Source of the DNA: an uncultured Prevotellaceae bacterium | Lineage (GTDB): Bacteria; Bacteroidota; Bacteroidia; Bacteroidales; Bacteroidaceae | Direction: 5' to 3' | NCBI GenBank assembly: GCA_902767775.1 | Contig: CACXIP010000024.1 | Coordinates: 31,002 to 95,001 of the forward strand | DNA: 64,000 bases | In this document: in pieces, positions 25,090 through 35,297 of the stretch | How positions within the stretch are numbered: the stretch's first letter is position 1 | Layout: every line of letters begins with the position of its first letter | Translations under genes and position numbers: made by a program | Notes under the pieces: generated by a model | Database searches by the model: none | What the model saw: only the letters and a program-made list of their open reading frames with translations | What the model was told of the DNA's origin: nothing

Positions 25090-26664
25090 CTATTTCACAA
25101 AAAGTTTATGTCCCTGGGCCACATAGATGCCATGAGGCAAGGTTTCCAATGTACCTTGCATGAGCTGGCCTTTTAGGTTATAATAATTCGTGGGAAGGTG
25201 AAAGTCGTGTCGGATGTAGGATACATCTTCGGTTTGCTGCCTATGGCGCCATACGGCGAGCATCGCATATTCCGCAGCGAAACTGACCTGATGAAAGCCT
25301 TTGGTCTTGGTGCTGTCGCCCCAGCCTCCCAACAGGTCGATGGGCAACATATGGTTCTTCAGATAATGGTCGTATGCATAGTCGAGGTTGGTCTCAAACG
25401 ACAGCAGCGACTGACCGCAATAAGATGACGGATCGGGCGATGCCGAGGCATCGACATAGGCACGCATCAGCACATTGTCGAACCATGCATTGAACCCTTG
25501 CAACGGAGAGGCGTCGGTGGGCCATTGTCTGTAGGTCACCCCTTCCCGGCGTACCGGTCTCGAGAAACCTATATAGCTATAGTGTGCCAGATCGTCGATA
25601 TCAGCACGGTAGCTCTCATCGCCTGTCACCCGCAGCAGTTCCACAGCTCCTGCAAGCATGGTGCCTGTGTTGTAGGTATATGCAGTGCCTGTGGGTCCGC
25701 CATTGTCAACATGTGCACGTCGGCGGGATGCTCCTGTGCCGTTGTATTGCAAAGTACCGTCGGCTCCCATCATGTCGTAGTAGAGATGGGTCTGGCTGTT
25801 GTACAGGTGTTTCTTCTGCCAGGAATAGATTTTCTTGGCAAAGTCCAAGTATAGGTCAGCGAGTCTGACAGCCTTGCTGGTCACCTGATTGTTCTCATCG
25901 CGGTAATAGAAGGTATAGGTAGCATCGCTGTCCTCATCGTTGATGATATCGTGCAACCACACAAGGGGTTGGATGATAGGGGCATTGGAACAGGCATGCT
26001 TTGAGTTATAGCCTGGTCCCCAAGTGATGCCTCCATATTCCTCGCCATTGGAGTCGCGCCAGCAGTCCCATCCGTCAATGACATAGTTGGTCAGGCTGAT
26101 GGCGATGTCGCGATAAGAGGCATTGCCGGTCAGGCGGTAGGCCCGTATGAGTTCACGCGCAAGCCACATCTGGTCGTCATATACATTCTTCTTCAGATTG
26201 TCACCAGTCACATCGCCCTTGCCGCGTTGGTTGGCTCTTGGCACAGCATACACCGTATTCCATGTCTTGCGTGTGGCATACGAAACCAGCGTGTAGGAAC
26301 CGCGGTAGTAGTCAAGATTATCGATGAGAATGTCAAGTTGATGCAAATAGTGGACATAATGCAGGTCGTAGAGGTCGGGAGCCTCATCCTTTAGTGCATT
26401 GAGCGCCTCCAACACCGAACAGTGAGCCTCGATGGCCGCCGTATAGGGCCATACGTCACTGGGACCACTCACGGCATCGCTGGCGGCATCGCATACGTCT
26501 GCCATATAGTAATTGGTACTTGAACCACGAAACGAGCGCTCCATGGTGGCATCAAGTATCTCTATAGCCCTGTTGAGGTCAGTCACCGCCTTTGATGGCT
26601 GAGACCACACCGCTGCCGATGGTACGATGGCAAAAAAGAGGGTGAGAATTGCTTTGATCATCAT
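25090..26664 (-). CDS. GH76-family endo-alpha-1,6-mannanase-like protein
   Basis: 524 aa with a signal peptide (to V-W-S-Q). The (alpha/alpha)6 barrel carries the GH76 signature: paired aspartates Asp163-Asp164 in V-Y-D-D-Q-M-W-L-A, R-A-Y-R-L-T-G, D-G-W-D-C-W and G-G-I-T-W-G-P-G-Y ... K-H-A-C-S-N-A-P. GH76 enzymes cut alpha-1,6-mannan backbones, as in fungal mannan. It ends with Y-Y-N-L-K-G ... H-G-I-Y-V-A-Q-G-H-K, a C-terminal tail shared with other secreted proteins here. Its start overlaps the GH92 stop by 4 bp (ATGA), so translation is coupled. It is longer than a minimal GH76. Confidence 0.85.
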   Translation of the reverse strand: MMIKAILTLFFAIVPSAAVWSQPSKAVTDLNRAIEILDATMERSFRGSSTNYYMADVCDAASDAVSGPSDVWPYTAAIEAHCSVLEALNALKDEAPDLYDLHYVHYLHQLDILIDNLDYYRGSYTLVSYATRKTWNTVYAVPRANQRGKGDVTGDNLKKNVYDDQMWLARELIRAYRLTGNASYRDIAISLTNYVIDGWDCWRDSNGEEYGGITWGPGYNSKHACSNAPIIQPLVWLHDIINDEDSDATYTFYYRDENNQVTSKAVRLADLYLDFAKKIYSWQKKHLYNSQTHLYYDMMGADGTLQYNGTGASRRRAHVDNGGPTGTAYTYNTGTMLAGAVELLRVTGDESYRADIDDLAHYSYIGFSRPVRREGVTYRQWPTDASPLQGFNAWFDNVLMRAYVDASASPDPSSYCGQSLLSFETNLDYAYDHYLKNHMLPIDLLGGWGDSTKTKGFHQVSFAAEYAMLAVWRHRQQTEDVSYIRHDFHLPTNYYNLKGQLMQGTLETLPHGIYVAQGHKLFVK

Positions 26665-28940
26665 TTGTCGGATGTTGAGAAAGAATAGGGAACTGCCGAG
26701 TCGGAAACGCCACGCTTGTGGTTGGGAGCCGACTGCATCCGGTAGTTGATGGTGCCGCCACGGAGAAGAGCGGTGTGTTCCAGATAATTCTTGTCGTAGG
26801 TCTTGCCGTTGAAGGTCATTGAACCGATATAACGGTTGTCTTCACTGATGCCGGGAGCCTTAATGGTGAGTGTCTTATGCTGGGGCAGATGCAAGGTCAT
26901 TTTATCGAAATAAGGTGTGCCCAACACATACTGTCCGCTTCCAGGACATACGGGATAGAACCCCATGGCAGAGAAGACATACCAAGCCGATGTCTGTCCG
27001 TTGTCCTCGTCACCACAGTAACCGTCTGGCTGTGCGGAATAGAGGCGGTCCATCACCTCACGCACCCAATGCTGTGCCTTCCATGGCTGACCGGCATAGT
27101 CGAAAAGGTAAATCATGTGCTGGATGGGTTGGTTGCCGTGGGCATAGTTGCCCATGTTCATAATCTGCATCTCGCGAATCTCATGGATGACACCACCATA
27201 GTAACTCTCGTCGAAGAGCGGCGGCACATTGAACACCGAGTCGAGCATCTGTACGAAGATGTCTTTTCCACCCATCAACTGAATCAGTCCCACCGGGTCG
27301 TGGAACACCGACCAAGTGTAATGCCAGGCATTGCCCTCGGTGAAGGCATCACCCCATTTCAGCGGACTGAAGGGAGACTGGAATGTGCCATCTTCATTGC
27401 GCCCACGCATCAGACGCGTCTCTTTGTCGTATACGTTGCGGTAGTTCATCGCATGCTCACGGAAGGGTTTCAGTTCTGCATCGCTCTTGCCCAACTGCTT
27501 GCCTAACTGGTAGATGCACCAATCGTCATAGGCATACTCCAATGTGCGTGCAACACTCTCATTGATGCCGATATTGTATGGCACATAGCCCAATTGGTTG
27601 TATTTCTCAAAACCGAGACGACCTGTCGACGACACTTGTGGGTGAACGGCATTGGCACCATGAACGACAGCATCCCATAATGTCTCGATGTCATACCCAC
27701 GCAGGCCTTTCAACCAGGCATCGGCCACAACGGATGCCGAGTTGTTGCCCACCATGCAGCCACGGTGACCAGGACTTGCCCACTCGGGCAGGAAACCACT
27801 CTCCTTGTAGCAGTTCACCAGTCCCTCCTGCATTTTCTCGTTCATCTCTGGATAGAGCAAATTGAGCAAGGGGAAGAGACTGCGGAAAGTGTCCCAAAAA
27901 CCAGTGTCGGTAAAATAATAACCAGGGCAGGTCTTGCCTGTATGGGGACTGTAGTGAATGGGCTTGCCATCGGCTCCCATCTCATAGAACATGCGGGGAA
28001 AGAGCACCGAGCGATAGAGGCAGGAATAGAACGTGCGCAAATGGTCGGTATTGCCATCTTCCACCTCCACACGTCCCAGAATTTCGTTCCAGCGCTGGCG
28101 ACCTGCTGCCTTGACATCATCGAATGGGCGTTGGCCTATTTCCTGCAAGTTGAGGATGGCCTGTTCGGGACTGATGAACGAAGATGCCACTCTCAGGACT
28201 ACCTGCTCACCACGTTTCAGTGTGGGAAATCCCACTATGGCACCCGTGTGATGGTCCCATGCTGCCGGTGTGTCTTCCACCAATCCGTGAGAACTGGAAT
28301 AACAGGCTTCGTAGGTAATGGGATGGGAGAACTCGATGACAAAATAGTTCTTGAACCCTTGGGGAACACCACCTGAGTTCTTTGTGGTATATCCTGTCAC
28401 TCGCTGCCGACTGGCATCAATGGCCACATGTGACCCACCATCGAAAGCATCGATGACGACACGTGCCTCAGTGGTCTCTGGATAGGTGAACCGCATGACA
28501 GCTGCACGCTCCGTAGGAGCAAGTTCTGCCGTGATATCCCAATCGGCAAGATACACCTTGTAGAAATAAGGCATAGCTTCCTCCGCCTTGTGTGAGAACC
28601 ACGAAGCCCTTTGGTCTTCGTTGAAGACGGTGCGTGTGGTGGGCATAATGGCAAACTGGCCGTAGTCGTTGATCCAAGGTGATGGTTGGTGGGTCTGTTT
28701 CAGACCTCTGATTTTGTCCTCTGTATAGACATATTGCCAACCGTCTCCCATTCTCCCAGTCTGTGGTGTCCAGAAGTTCATACCCCAGGGCATGGCGATG
28801 GCAGGATAGGTGTTGCCGGTAGAGAGCGAGTGCTTGGACAATGTACCCACAAGGGTCGACACATAATCCACCGGCTCTGCTGCAACAACCCCATGGAAAG
28901 CCAGAATTGCCATCAGGAGTATCAGTCCCGTTCTTTTCAT
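26661..28940 (-). CDS. GH92-family alpha-mannosidase
   Basis: ~759 aa from M-K-R-T-G-L; the frame opens at 28955, but the later ATG leaves an 8-bp gap to the upstream gene. Signal peptide to V-V-A-A. GH92 hallmarks are clear: G-N-T-Y-P-A-I-A-M-P-W-G-M-N-F-W-T-P-Q near residue 45, F-W-D-T-F-R-S-L-F-P-L in the middle, and G-D-E-D-N-G-Q-T-S-A-W-Y-V-F-S-A-M-G-F-Y-P near residue 645, which holds conserved acidic residues of the calcium-dependent active site. GH92 enzymes are exo-alpha-mannosidases, most often alpha-1,2. Together with the overlapping GH76 gene it points to alpha-mannan or high-mannose glycans. Confidence 0.95.
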   Translation of the reverse strand: MKRTGLILLMAILAFHGVVAAEPVDYVSTLVGTLSKHSLSTGNTYPAIAMPWGMNFWTPQTGRMGDGWQYVYTEDKIRGLKQTHQPSPWINDYGQFAIMPTTRTVFNEDQRASWFSHKAEEAMPYFYKVYLADWDITAELAPTERAAVMRFTYPETTEARVVIDAFDGGSHVAIDASRQRVTGYTTKNSGGVPQGFKNYFVIEFSHPITYEACYSSSHGLVEDTPAAWDHHTGAIVGFPTLKRGEQVVLRVASSFISPEQAILNLQEIGQRPFDDVKAAGRQRWNEILGRVEVEDGNTDHLRTFYSCLYRSVLFPRMFYEMGADGKPIHYSPHTGKTCPGYYFTDTGFWDTFRSLFPLLNLLYPEMNEKMQEGLVNCYKESGFLPEWASPGHRGCMVGNNSASVVADAWLKGLRGYDIETLWDAVVHGANAVHPQVSSTGRLGFEKYNQLGYVPYNIGINESVARTLEYAYDDWCIYQLGKQLGKSDAELKPFREHAMNYRNVYDKETRLMRGRNEDGTFQSPFSPLKWGDAFTEGNAWHYTWSVFHDPVGLIQLMGGKDIFVQMLDSVFNVPPLFDESYYGGVIHEIREMQIMNMGNYAHGNQPIQHMIYLFDYAGQPWKAQHWVREVMDRLYSAQPDGYCGDEDNGQTSAWYVFSAMGFYPVCPGSGQYVLGTPYFDKMTLHLPQHKTLTIKAPGISEDNRYIGSMTFNGKTYDKNYLEHTALLRGGTINYRMQSAPNHKRGVSDSAVPYSFSTSDK

Positions 28941-28948
28941 ATTTGTCT

Positions 28949-29971
28949 TTACCATTGAATAGCTTGATCCTCGTCAGGAATTTGAGTATTGATGGTGCGT
29001 TGCAATGTCAACGTACCGCTGATGTTGTAATAGAATTTGCTACCTACTGATGACGTGTAGTCGGCAAAATCGTAATCAATATTATTGATAATCACATTGC
29101 GATAGCGAAGATAAGGCTGTGTCTGGTCCTCGCTTTCCACCATGCGGTAGGATGCCTCCTTGTTTACCCTGAATTCCATCTCTGGATTGTCACACCACAT
29201 CGTAACGGTTCCGCTGGTACCACCGCTGAAACGCGCATATACCTTGTAGTTCTTGCGCCAGGGACTGCTCTCGTCGAAACGTCCTGCATAGAAGAACACA
29301 GTGTTGTCGTCCACCACATAGGTGCGCAGTTTGTCGAGACCCGTCGAGTTGGCATCACCCTGTATGGAGATGGTAAGACCCGTGGCGCTGTAGTCGCCCG
29401 AATAGTCATTGAACGGGAACACGCGGAGCATAGCCTTGCGATAGTGCTTGCGGGGGTTGGCACCATAGTCATATCCTTGGTCGACAACGGTGAGCGGCAG
29501 CACCCATTTCTCCACCAAGTCGAGTTGTTGGAAATCAAAACGGATGTCAAGCAGGCTCACATCCTGTCCGGCAGGAATGGAAACCGTATTGGGGAAGGAG
29601 GCATATGACACCATGTCCTTGAAATAGAGTTCGGTGCGGGTGGCAAAGCGTGCCCAGTTGAGAGCGGAGAGGGTATCGGGGTCGTGTGCCACATGTACCT
29701 CCAGATTGCGGCTGTTGTGTGTCGACCCGCTGACAATCACCGGCAACTGATAGTTGGACATCCCGTTTCCGAAAAGCGGTGTGCCATCAGCGCCTTTGCG
29801 TGTGTAGGGCACGTAAATGGGTGTGACACCCTGATCGTTGAGCGGTGCGCGGAAACTGATATATTGTTCATACTGCTCGTCTTTCCATTCGTCGTTGCAA
29901 CTGCACAGTACCATTGCTGTGGTACTGCAGAAGATACCAACAAGCAGAAGATTGAATAGTCTACGTTTCAT
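28949..29971 (-). CDS. DUF1735/BT_3987-type surface lipoprotein (SusE-position)
   Basis: 340 aa from M-K-R-R-L-F (frame extends to 30025, overlapping susD). Lipobox V-L-C-S-C puts lipidation at about Cys25. The N-terminal half is a DUF1735/DUF4973-like beta domain (Y-I-S-F-R-A-P-L-N, S-I-P-A-G-Q-D-V-S). The C-terminal half is a second beta domain with S-G-D-Y-S-A-T-G and Y-N-I-S-G-T-L-T-L-Q-R. These proteins follow SusD in many glycan loci and are thought to bind glycan at the surface. It sits between SusD and GH92 in the operon. Confidence 0.82.
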   Translation of the reverse strand: MKRRLFNLLLVGIFCSTTAMVLCSCNDEWKDEQYEQYISFRAPLNDQGVTPIYVPYTRKGADGTPLFGNGMSNYQLPVIVSGSTHNSRNLEVHVAHDPDTLSALNWARFATRTELYFKDMVSYASFPNTVSIPAGQDVSLLDIRFDFQQLDLVEKWVLPLTVVDQGYDYGANPRKHYRKAMLRVFPFNDYSGDYSATGLTISIQGDANSTGLDKLRTYVVDDNTVFFYAGRFDESSPWRKNYKVYARFSGGTSGTVTMWCDNPEMEFRVNKEASYRMVESEDQTQPYLRYRNVIINNIDYDFADYTSSVGSKFYYNISGTLTLQRTINTQIPDEDQAIQW

Positions 29972-30006
29972 ATCAATAGTTATTACTATGTTCAACTTTC
30001 TTTTCT

Positions 30007-32124
30007 TTAGTCGTAATACTGCCATCCGGGATTCTGCGTCAACTTATAGTTGCGCTTCAGTTCTTCGTGGCGTATGGGCCAGAAATACATCTTCTCGGAG
30101 AATGTAGTAGGCAATGAGGTGATGGGCACTATCTTCTGGAAGTCATCGCGCTGAGCACGTGTCATCATCACGTTACAACCATAGATAATCTTCGATTCTT
30201 CAACTTGGGCGTCCATCCATCGGCGAAGGTCGTAGTAGCGTTTTCCCTCACCCATGAGTTCTATCATGCGCTCACGCTTGATTTTCTCACGGAGCACGTC
30301 GCGTTCGCCATATTCCTGTGAAGTGTAGTCGGGAAGTCCGGCACGGATGCGTACGGGTTGAATTCCGCGTTTCATCTCATCCACGTTACGCTCTATGGTG
30401 TAGGTCTTTGTTCCGTCCCAAGAGGCAACGGTGTAGGTGGTGGTAAGTTCATTCAGACATTCAGCATACATCAGCAGGATGTCGGCATAGCGAATGGCTG
30501 TCTCGTATTTCTGCTGGATATGTCCGTAGTCGCCGTTGTCGGAGCGATAGTCTGAGGGGTTCACCCATTTCTTCACACCGATGCCAGTACGCAGATAGCG
30601 GGTGGAGTTGGTGTAGCCGTCGCCAGTCTCGCTGTCGCGATAGTAGTAGATGGGCTGGTAGGTGCCTGATGTGGTGTGGCTGGGGTTGGTGTCCCACCAT
30701 TTGGAGCCATTGAAAGCCACGGAAGCATAGAAACGGGGTTCACGATTGGCATATTGAAGCGACACGTTGGTGGCCAGCGGGGGATATTGTCTAAAGTTGC
30801 GCGCAGTAGTCCATCCCTGTATGCGCTCCGAACCGTCGCCGCCGTTCATCTCATCGTCCTTTCCAGGCACGTCGGCGCCATCGTTCATATAATAGGCATC
30901 AACCATCTTCTGGGTCATGCCGTGTGAGTTCCATCCGTTGAGCGATGAAGGCAATTGGTGAGCGACGAGGGCTGTGACAGAGTTGTTGATATCGTCGCAC
31001 ATATTGTAGCCTCGGGTGAAAAGCAGTTCAGGATTGTCGGCCATGCCCACCTCTCCGTCGAAGATTTGCCTATAGCTCAGGTATGGGTCGATGTCAGCCC
31101 ATCCATAGGGCCACGATTTCTCTGAGAAGTTGCCGTCGGCAGGCGGGACGATGGTGGCATCGCGGTCGAACGTGGCGACAGCATTGAAAGGAGCGTGATA
31201 GAGTTCGTAACCACCTGCGCACTCGATGATGTCGCGACATGCGGCAGCGGCGCGAGCCCATTTCGACTCATCGTAGTCGAGGCTGAGCAATGGTGTCCCG
31301 TCGAAATTGACCAGCATTTGTGCCACATCATCCTTGACGGAGGGATCGTGTTTGCCGTTCTTCAACTGACCATTGGCAAGAGGTGAGGCAGCATAGAGCA
31401 AGGCCAGTGCCCTTGTGGCCAGACAGGAACCTTTGGTGGGTCGTGTCATATTCATGGGGTCACGCTTCCAGTATTGTATCTCCTGTGCGGCCTGCTCCAT
31501 CTCCTTGGCGATATAATCAGCACACTCTGCATAAGTACTGCGTGGTATGGAGATGGCTTCATAATTCTGGGTGTAGTCCACTCCCTGGTCGGGCATGATG
31601 GGTATCGGACCATAACGGCGAAGCAGCAACCAATAGTAATATGCCCGTGCGAATCGTGCCTGTCCCTTGCGGTCAGCCCGCTCCTCAGGAGTCATCTGCT
31701 CATTGATATCGATGTTGTGGATGAACACCGAAGCCTGGAAAATTCCTTTATAGGCTTTTTCCCATGCCCAGTAGCCGGTCTCCTCATCATATTCACCCAA
31801 TTTGAAGGCATTGTAGGTGTGCCTGTACTCACCATTGTCGCCATATTGTGGGTCGCGGTCGCCATAGTACATATCATCGGCGAAGCAGTGATAATGGCCG
31901 TTTCCCTTACTGATGACATCGGCCAGTTCATTGTTCATGAATGAGAAGGCGTAGGCGAGCCATTGTTCCGACTGTGTGCGGCTGGTGAAGACGGTCTCGA
32001 GGGTTTTACGGTCCTCAAAATACTTGTCGGAGTCCAAATTGTCAGCACAGTTGGTAAGAGTCACGCTGACAGCGCAGCAGGCGATAAAGCCGGCAACTGC
32101 TGTTTTTATCTGTTTCTTGTTCAT
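30007..32124 (-). CDS. SusD/RagB-family lipoprotein
   Basis: ~705 aa (start at M-N-K-K; an ATG two codons earlier at 32130 is also possible). Lipobox L-T-N-C. SusD features: R-A-Y-Y-Y-W-L-L-L-R-R-Y-G-P-I-P near residue 170, Y-A-D-I-L-L-M-Y-A-E-C-L-N-E, and R-E-K-I-K-R-E-R-M-I-E-L-M-G-E-G-K-R-Y-Y-D-L-R-R-W near the end, finishing W-Q-Y-Y-D. It is longer than a typical SusD (~500-600 aa). It lies 12 bp after susC, so the pair is intact. Confidence 0.95.
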   Translation of the reverse strand: MNKKQIKTAVAGFIACCAVSVTLTNCADNLDSDKYFEDRKTLETVFTSRTQSEQWLAYAFSFMNNELADVISKGNGHYHCFADDMYYGDRDPQYGDNGEYRHTYNAFKLGEYDEETGYWAWEKAYKGIFQASVFIHNIDINEQMTPEERADRKGQARFARAYYYWLLLRRYGPIPIMPDQGVDYTQNYEAISIPRSTYAECADYIAKEMEQAAQEIQYWKRDPMNMTRPTKGSCLATRALALLYAASPLANGQLKNGKHDPSVKDDVAQMLVNFDGTPLLSLDYDESKWARAAAACRDIIECAGGYELYHAPFNAVATFDRDATIVPPADGNFSEKSWPYGWADIDPYLSYRQIFDGEVGMADNPELLFTRGYNMCDDINNSVTALVAHQLPSSLNGWNSHGMTQKMVDAYYMNDGADVPGKDDEMNGGDGSERIQGWTTARNFRQYPPLATNVSLQYANREPRFYASVAFNGSKWWDTNPSHTTSGTYQPIYYYRDSETGDGYTNSTRYLRTGIGVKKWVNPSDYRSDNGDYGHIQQKYETAIRYADILLMYAECLNELTTTYTVASWDGTKTYTIERNVDEMKRGIQPVRIRAGLPDYTSQEYGERDVLREKIKRERMIELMGEGKRYYDLRRWMDAQVEESKIIYGCNVMMTRAQRDDFQKIVPITSLPTTFSEKMYFWPIRHEELKRNYKLTQNPGWQYYD

Positions 32125-32136
32125 AGTCATGCTGTA

Positions 32137-35100
32137 TTAAAGATTGATTTGAACGCCCATTGTGACGGCTTTGGTAATGGGGTACTTCTGACCGTCGCTG
32201 CTGCCCATTTCTGGATCCCAGGTGTCGAATTTAGATATTGTAAACAGGTTGGTGGCCTGCAGGAAGAAACGCACGTCGTTGATATGTGCTTTTCCAGTCC
32301 AGGTCTTGGGCAGCGTATAGCCGATATCCAAGTTTTTGAGGCGCAGATAGCGGCCGTCACGCAACCAATAGCTTGAGGCACGGTTGTTGTTGGAGTTATT
32401 GCCGTAAGTCAGGCGCGGATAGGTGGCATTGGGATCGGCATTGGCAGCGATGCCCAGTTTGGCAGCGGTCTCAGTGTCGATATAGCGGTCGTCGACCATG
32501 CCTTTGAATATCTGTCCGTAGTTGTTGTTGCTGAACGCATAGACACACATTCCGTTCATAAGGAAGGTAGATTTGCCTGCTCCCTGGAAATGAAGGTTGA
32601 TGTCGAAATTCTTATACATCACCGAAATGCCAAGACCATAGATAAGGTTGGGGGTACTGGTGGCACCAATGGCCACAACGTCATCATTATTGACGATACC
32701 ATCACCATTCACGTCCTTGTATTTGATGTCGCCAGGCTGCACGGTGCCGAAAGTCTGGAGCGGACTGTTGCGGATGTCATCATAGTCGCGGAACAGTCCT
32801 TCGGCAATGAGACCACGCACTTGGTTGACTCGGTATCCACGCTGATACTGATAGGGGTAGACGTTGTTTTCCACGTCGTAGTCGAGGATGGTGTTCTTGG
32901 AAAAAGTGATGTTGCCTCGGGCTATCAAGTGGATTTTCCCAAAGGTGTCCTCATACTTGAAATTACCATCGAATCCCCTTGATTTTACGGCTCCCACATT
33001 GGCTTTCGGCGTGCTTTCCAAACCTGTCGACCAGGGCAGGTAGTTACGCGACATGTAGATACCGGTACGCTTCTCGTTGAAGTAATCCACAGTGAGGGAG
33101 AATCGGTTGCGGAACAAGACAATATCCACGCCCACGTCATCTTTCTTGGCTTCCTCCCATGTGACGTTGGGTGATGCCACCTGTGTGTAATGAATGCCAG
33201 ACACATGACCGTTGCCCCAGTTCCATCCTGCATCGATATTGTCCAGTGTGTAGAGATAGGGGAAGCGGTCGCCCGTCTTGTCATTACCCACACGTCCGTG
33301 AGAGTAACGCACTTTCAACATGTTTATCCAAGGGAATGCCTTCTGTATCCAACGCTCCTCACCGATATTCCATGCCAGGGAGTAGGCAGGGAAGAAACCG
33401 AAGCGGTGTCCGTCGGCGAAATTCTCTGAGCCATTGTAACCGAAGTTGTAGTCCAGGAAGTAACGGTTGGCGAAGTTGTAGGTGACCTGTCCGGCCAAAC
33501 CCATGTTCTTGCGGGATATACTGTTCTTGATATCGTCGCCAATATTTTGGGTCTGAATATAACTGTCCTGAGTGTATTTCACATTGGCACCGAAGTAATG
33601 GACTTTGCCGAATCTTCTGTCCCAATGCAACAGCAAGTCGAGGAACTCACGCCGCGAGCCATTGCTGCCCGATGACTGATGCATGTCGCTTTGGTCGTAG
33701 ACACGGTCGTAGCTGATGGCACCTGTGTTGACGTCACGCGGGAAGGCAGAGTAGAGGGCGGGAGCCTGCTGATGGCTAATCCAGTTGGAGTTGTAGGTAT
33801 CGTAGCCAAAACGCCCGGTAAACTTCAAACCCGGCGTGATGAACTTCAAATCCTGCTCGAGAGTGACATTGCTCTGCAGGTTGTTGTTCCAGTTCTCATT
33901 GTAGCCCGACTGAGTGGCCGACACCCATGGGTTGATCATGGCTGCATTGCCACGTCCGATGTTGATCATAGGCATATAGCCATTGCTGTACTTGATAGGT
34001 GAAAGCAAGGGATTGTATCCAAAGAGCTGTCCCCAGATGTCATCATCGTTCACCCAGACGTCCATCTTGTTTTGGCTGTTCTCCACTTCTTCGATGGAAC
34101 GGTAGCGCAACTGTCCCGGACTGTTTCTTTTCGAGAGGTCGCCGCTGACGCCGAGTTTCAGCAATGTGGTGGGTGTGATGTCAATATCCACATTCAAACG
34201 ATAGTTCCAGCGATTGTAGTTGGCATTGGTGTCGTATTTCTTCTTCAGCGTCTCATCGGTTTTGTACATACCTTGGTCTTCAACATACGACATGGAGGCA
34301 TAATAGCGTGAGGTATTGCCACCACCGCTCAGGTTGACATTGGCACGGTAGCTCCATGCGCCGTCTTTGAGCAGCAGGTCCATCCAATCGACGTTGGGAT
34401 AAAGGTCGGGGTCGATGCCCGTGCGTATTATCTCTATCTCCTCTGGCTGGTAATATGCGGGCTGATTGCGTGTGATGCGCGCCTCGTTCACCAAGTTGGC
34501 ATAAGTGATGCCGTCGACAAACTCAGGAGTTTTCGTGCGTGTGTTGTAGGATGTTTCCACCTTACCGTTCACTTTGATTTTACCGGCATGACCATGTTTG
34601 GTGGTGATAAGGATGACGCCATTGGCACCTTTCGAACCATAGATGGCCGTTGCGGATGCATCTTTCAGCACGGAGAACGACTCGATGTCCTCAATGTTGA
34701 GGTCATTGATGTTGTCGCGTTCGAATCCATCCACCAAGATATAGGCGGAGGAACCAGCGCCAAAGGTGGAGATGCCTCGAATCCAGAACTCAGAGGTATT
34801 GCGTCCGGGCTGTCCGCTGGTCTGCATGGCAATAATACCAGGCACGTTGCCCGCAAGGGTGTTGGACAAGTTGGAAGAGCTGTAATGCTTCAACTCATCC
34901 ATGTTGACATTGGTCACGGCACCTGTCACAGTGAGTTTCCTCTGGGTACCCATACCGGTGACCACGACCTCATCGATGATGTTCTTGGAATCCTCTTGAA
35001 GCTTGATGTCGATGACAGTCTTGTCGCCTTTCAGCAGCACTTCCTGAGATTTGAAGCCGATATATGTGAAAACCAAAGTCTGATATTGCTTAGCCTTGAT

Positions 35101-35283
35101 TTTATAATGTCCGTCGATATCTGTAATCACGCCCAGACCGTTGACGTCCTTGACGACGACACTCACACCGATGAGAGGCTCGCCCTTTTCGTCAGTGACC
35201 GTTCCGGTGATTTCCAATTCGCTTTGTGCCCATGCACCTGAGGCGCAGAGCATCATCAACAGCATGACGATATATTTCTTCAT
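32137..35283 (-). CDS. SusC/RagA-type TonB-dependent transporter
   Basis: ~1048 aa from M-K-K-Y-I-V (frame extends to 35301). Signal peptide to A-W-A-Q. Domains in order: carboxypeptidase-regulatory-like (I-T-G-T-V-T-D-E-K-G-E-P-L-I-G-V), the SusC-specific D-E-V-V-V-T-G-M-G-T-Q-R, plug (D-A-S-A-T-A-I-Y-G-S-K-G-A-N-G-V-I), and a 22-strand barrel ending F-T-I-S-K-F-D-T-W-D-P-E ... V-T-M-G-V-Q-I-N-L. It imports the oligosaccharides captured by SusD. The gene is third in the nine-gene operon, 14 bp after the IPT/NHL lipoprotein. All parts look intact. Confidence 0.97.
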   Translation of the reverse strand: MKKYIVMLLMMLCASGAWAQSELEITGTVTDEKGEPLIGVSVVVKDVNGLGVITDIDGHYKIKAKQYQTLVFTYIGFKSQEVLLKGDKTVIDIKLQEDSKNIIDEVVVTGMGTQRKLTVTGAVTNVNMDELKHYSSSNLSNTLAGNVPGIIAMQTSGQPGRNTSEFWIRGISTFGAGSSAYILVDGFERDNINDLNIEDIESFSVLKDASATAIYGSKGANGVILITTKHGHAGKIKVNGKVETSYNTRTKTPEFVDGITYANLVNEARITRNQPAYYQPEEIEIIRTGIDPDLYPNVDWMDLLLKDGAWSYRANVNLSGGGNTSRYYASMSYVEDQGMYKTDETLKKKYDTNANYNRWNYRLNVDIDITPTTLLKLGVSGDLSKRNSPGQLRYRSIEEVENSQNKMDVWVNDDDIWGQLFGYNPLLSPIKYSNGYMPMINIGRGNAAMINPWVSATQSGYNENWNNNLQSNVTLEQDLKFITPGLKFTGRFGYDTYNSNWISHQQAPALYSAFPRDVNTGAISYDRVYDQSDMHQSSGSNGSRREFLDLLLHWDRRFGKVHYFGANVKYTQDSYIQTQNIGDDIKNSISRKNMGLAGQVTYNFANRYFLDYNFGYNGSENFADGHRFGFFPAYSLAWNIGEERWIQKAFPWINMLKVRYSHGRVGNDKTGDRFPYLYTLDNIDAGWNWGNGHVSGIHYTQVASPNVTWEEAKKDDVGVDIVLFRNRFSLTVDYFNEKRTGIYMSRNYLPWSTGLESTPKANVGAVKSRGFDGNFKYEDTFGKIHLIARGNITFSKNTILDYDVENNVYPYQYQRGYRVNQVRGLIAEGLFRDYDDIRNSPLQTFGTVQPGDIKYKDVNGDGIVNNDDVVAIGATSTPNLIYGLGISVMYKNFDINLHFQGAGKSTFLMNGMCVYAFSNNNYGQIFKGMVDDRYIDTETAAKLGIAANADPNATYPRLTYGNNSNNNRASSYWLRDGRYLRLKNLDIGYTLPKTWTGKAHINDVRFFLQATNLFTISKFDTWDPEMGSSDGQKYPITKAVTMGVQINL

Positions 35284-35297
35284 AGCGTTACCGTTTT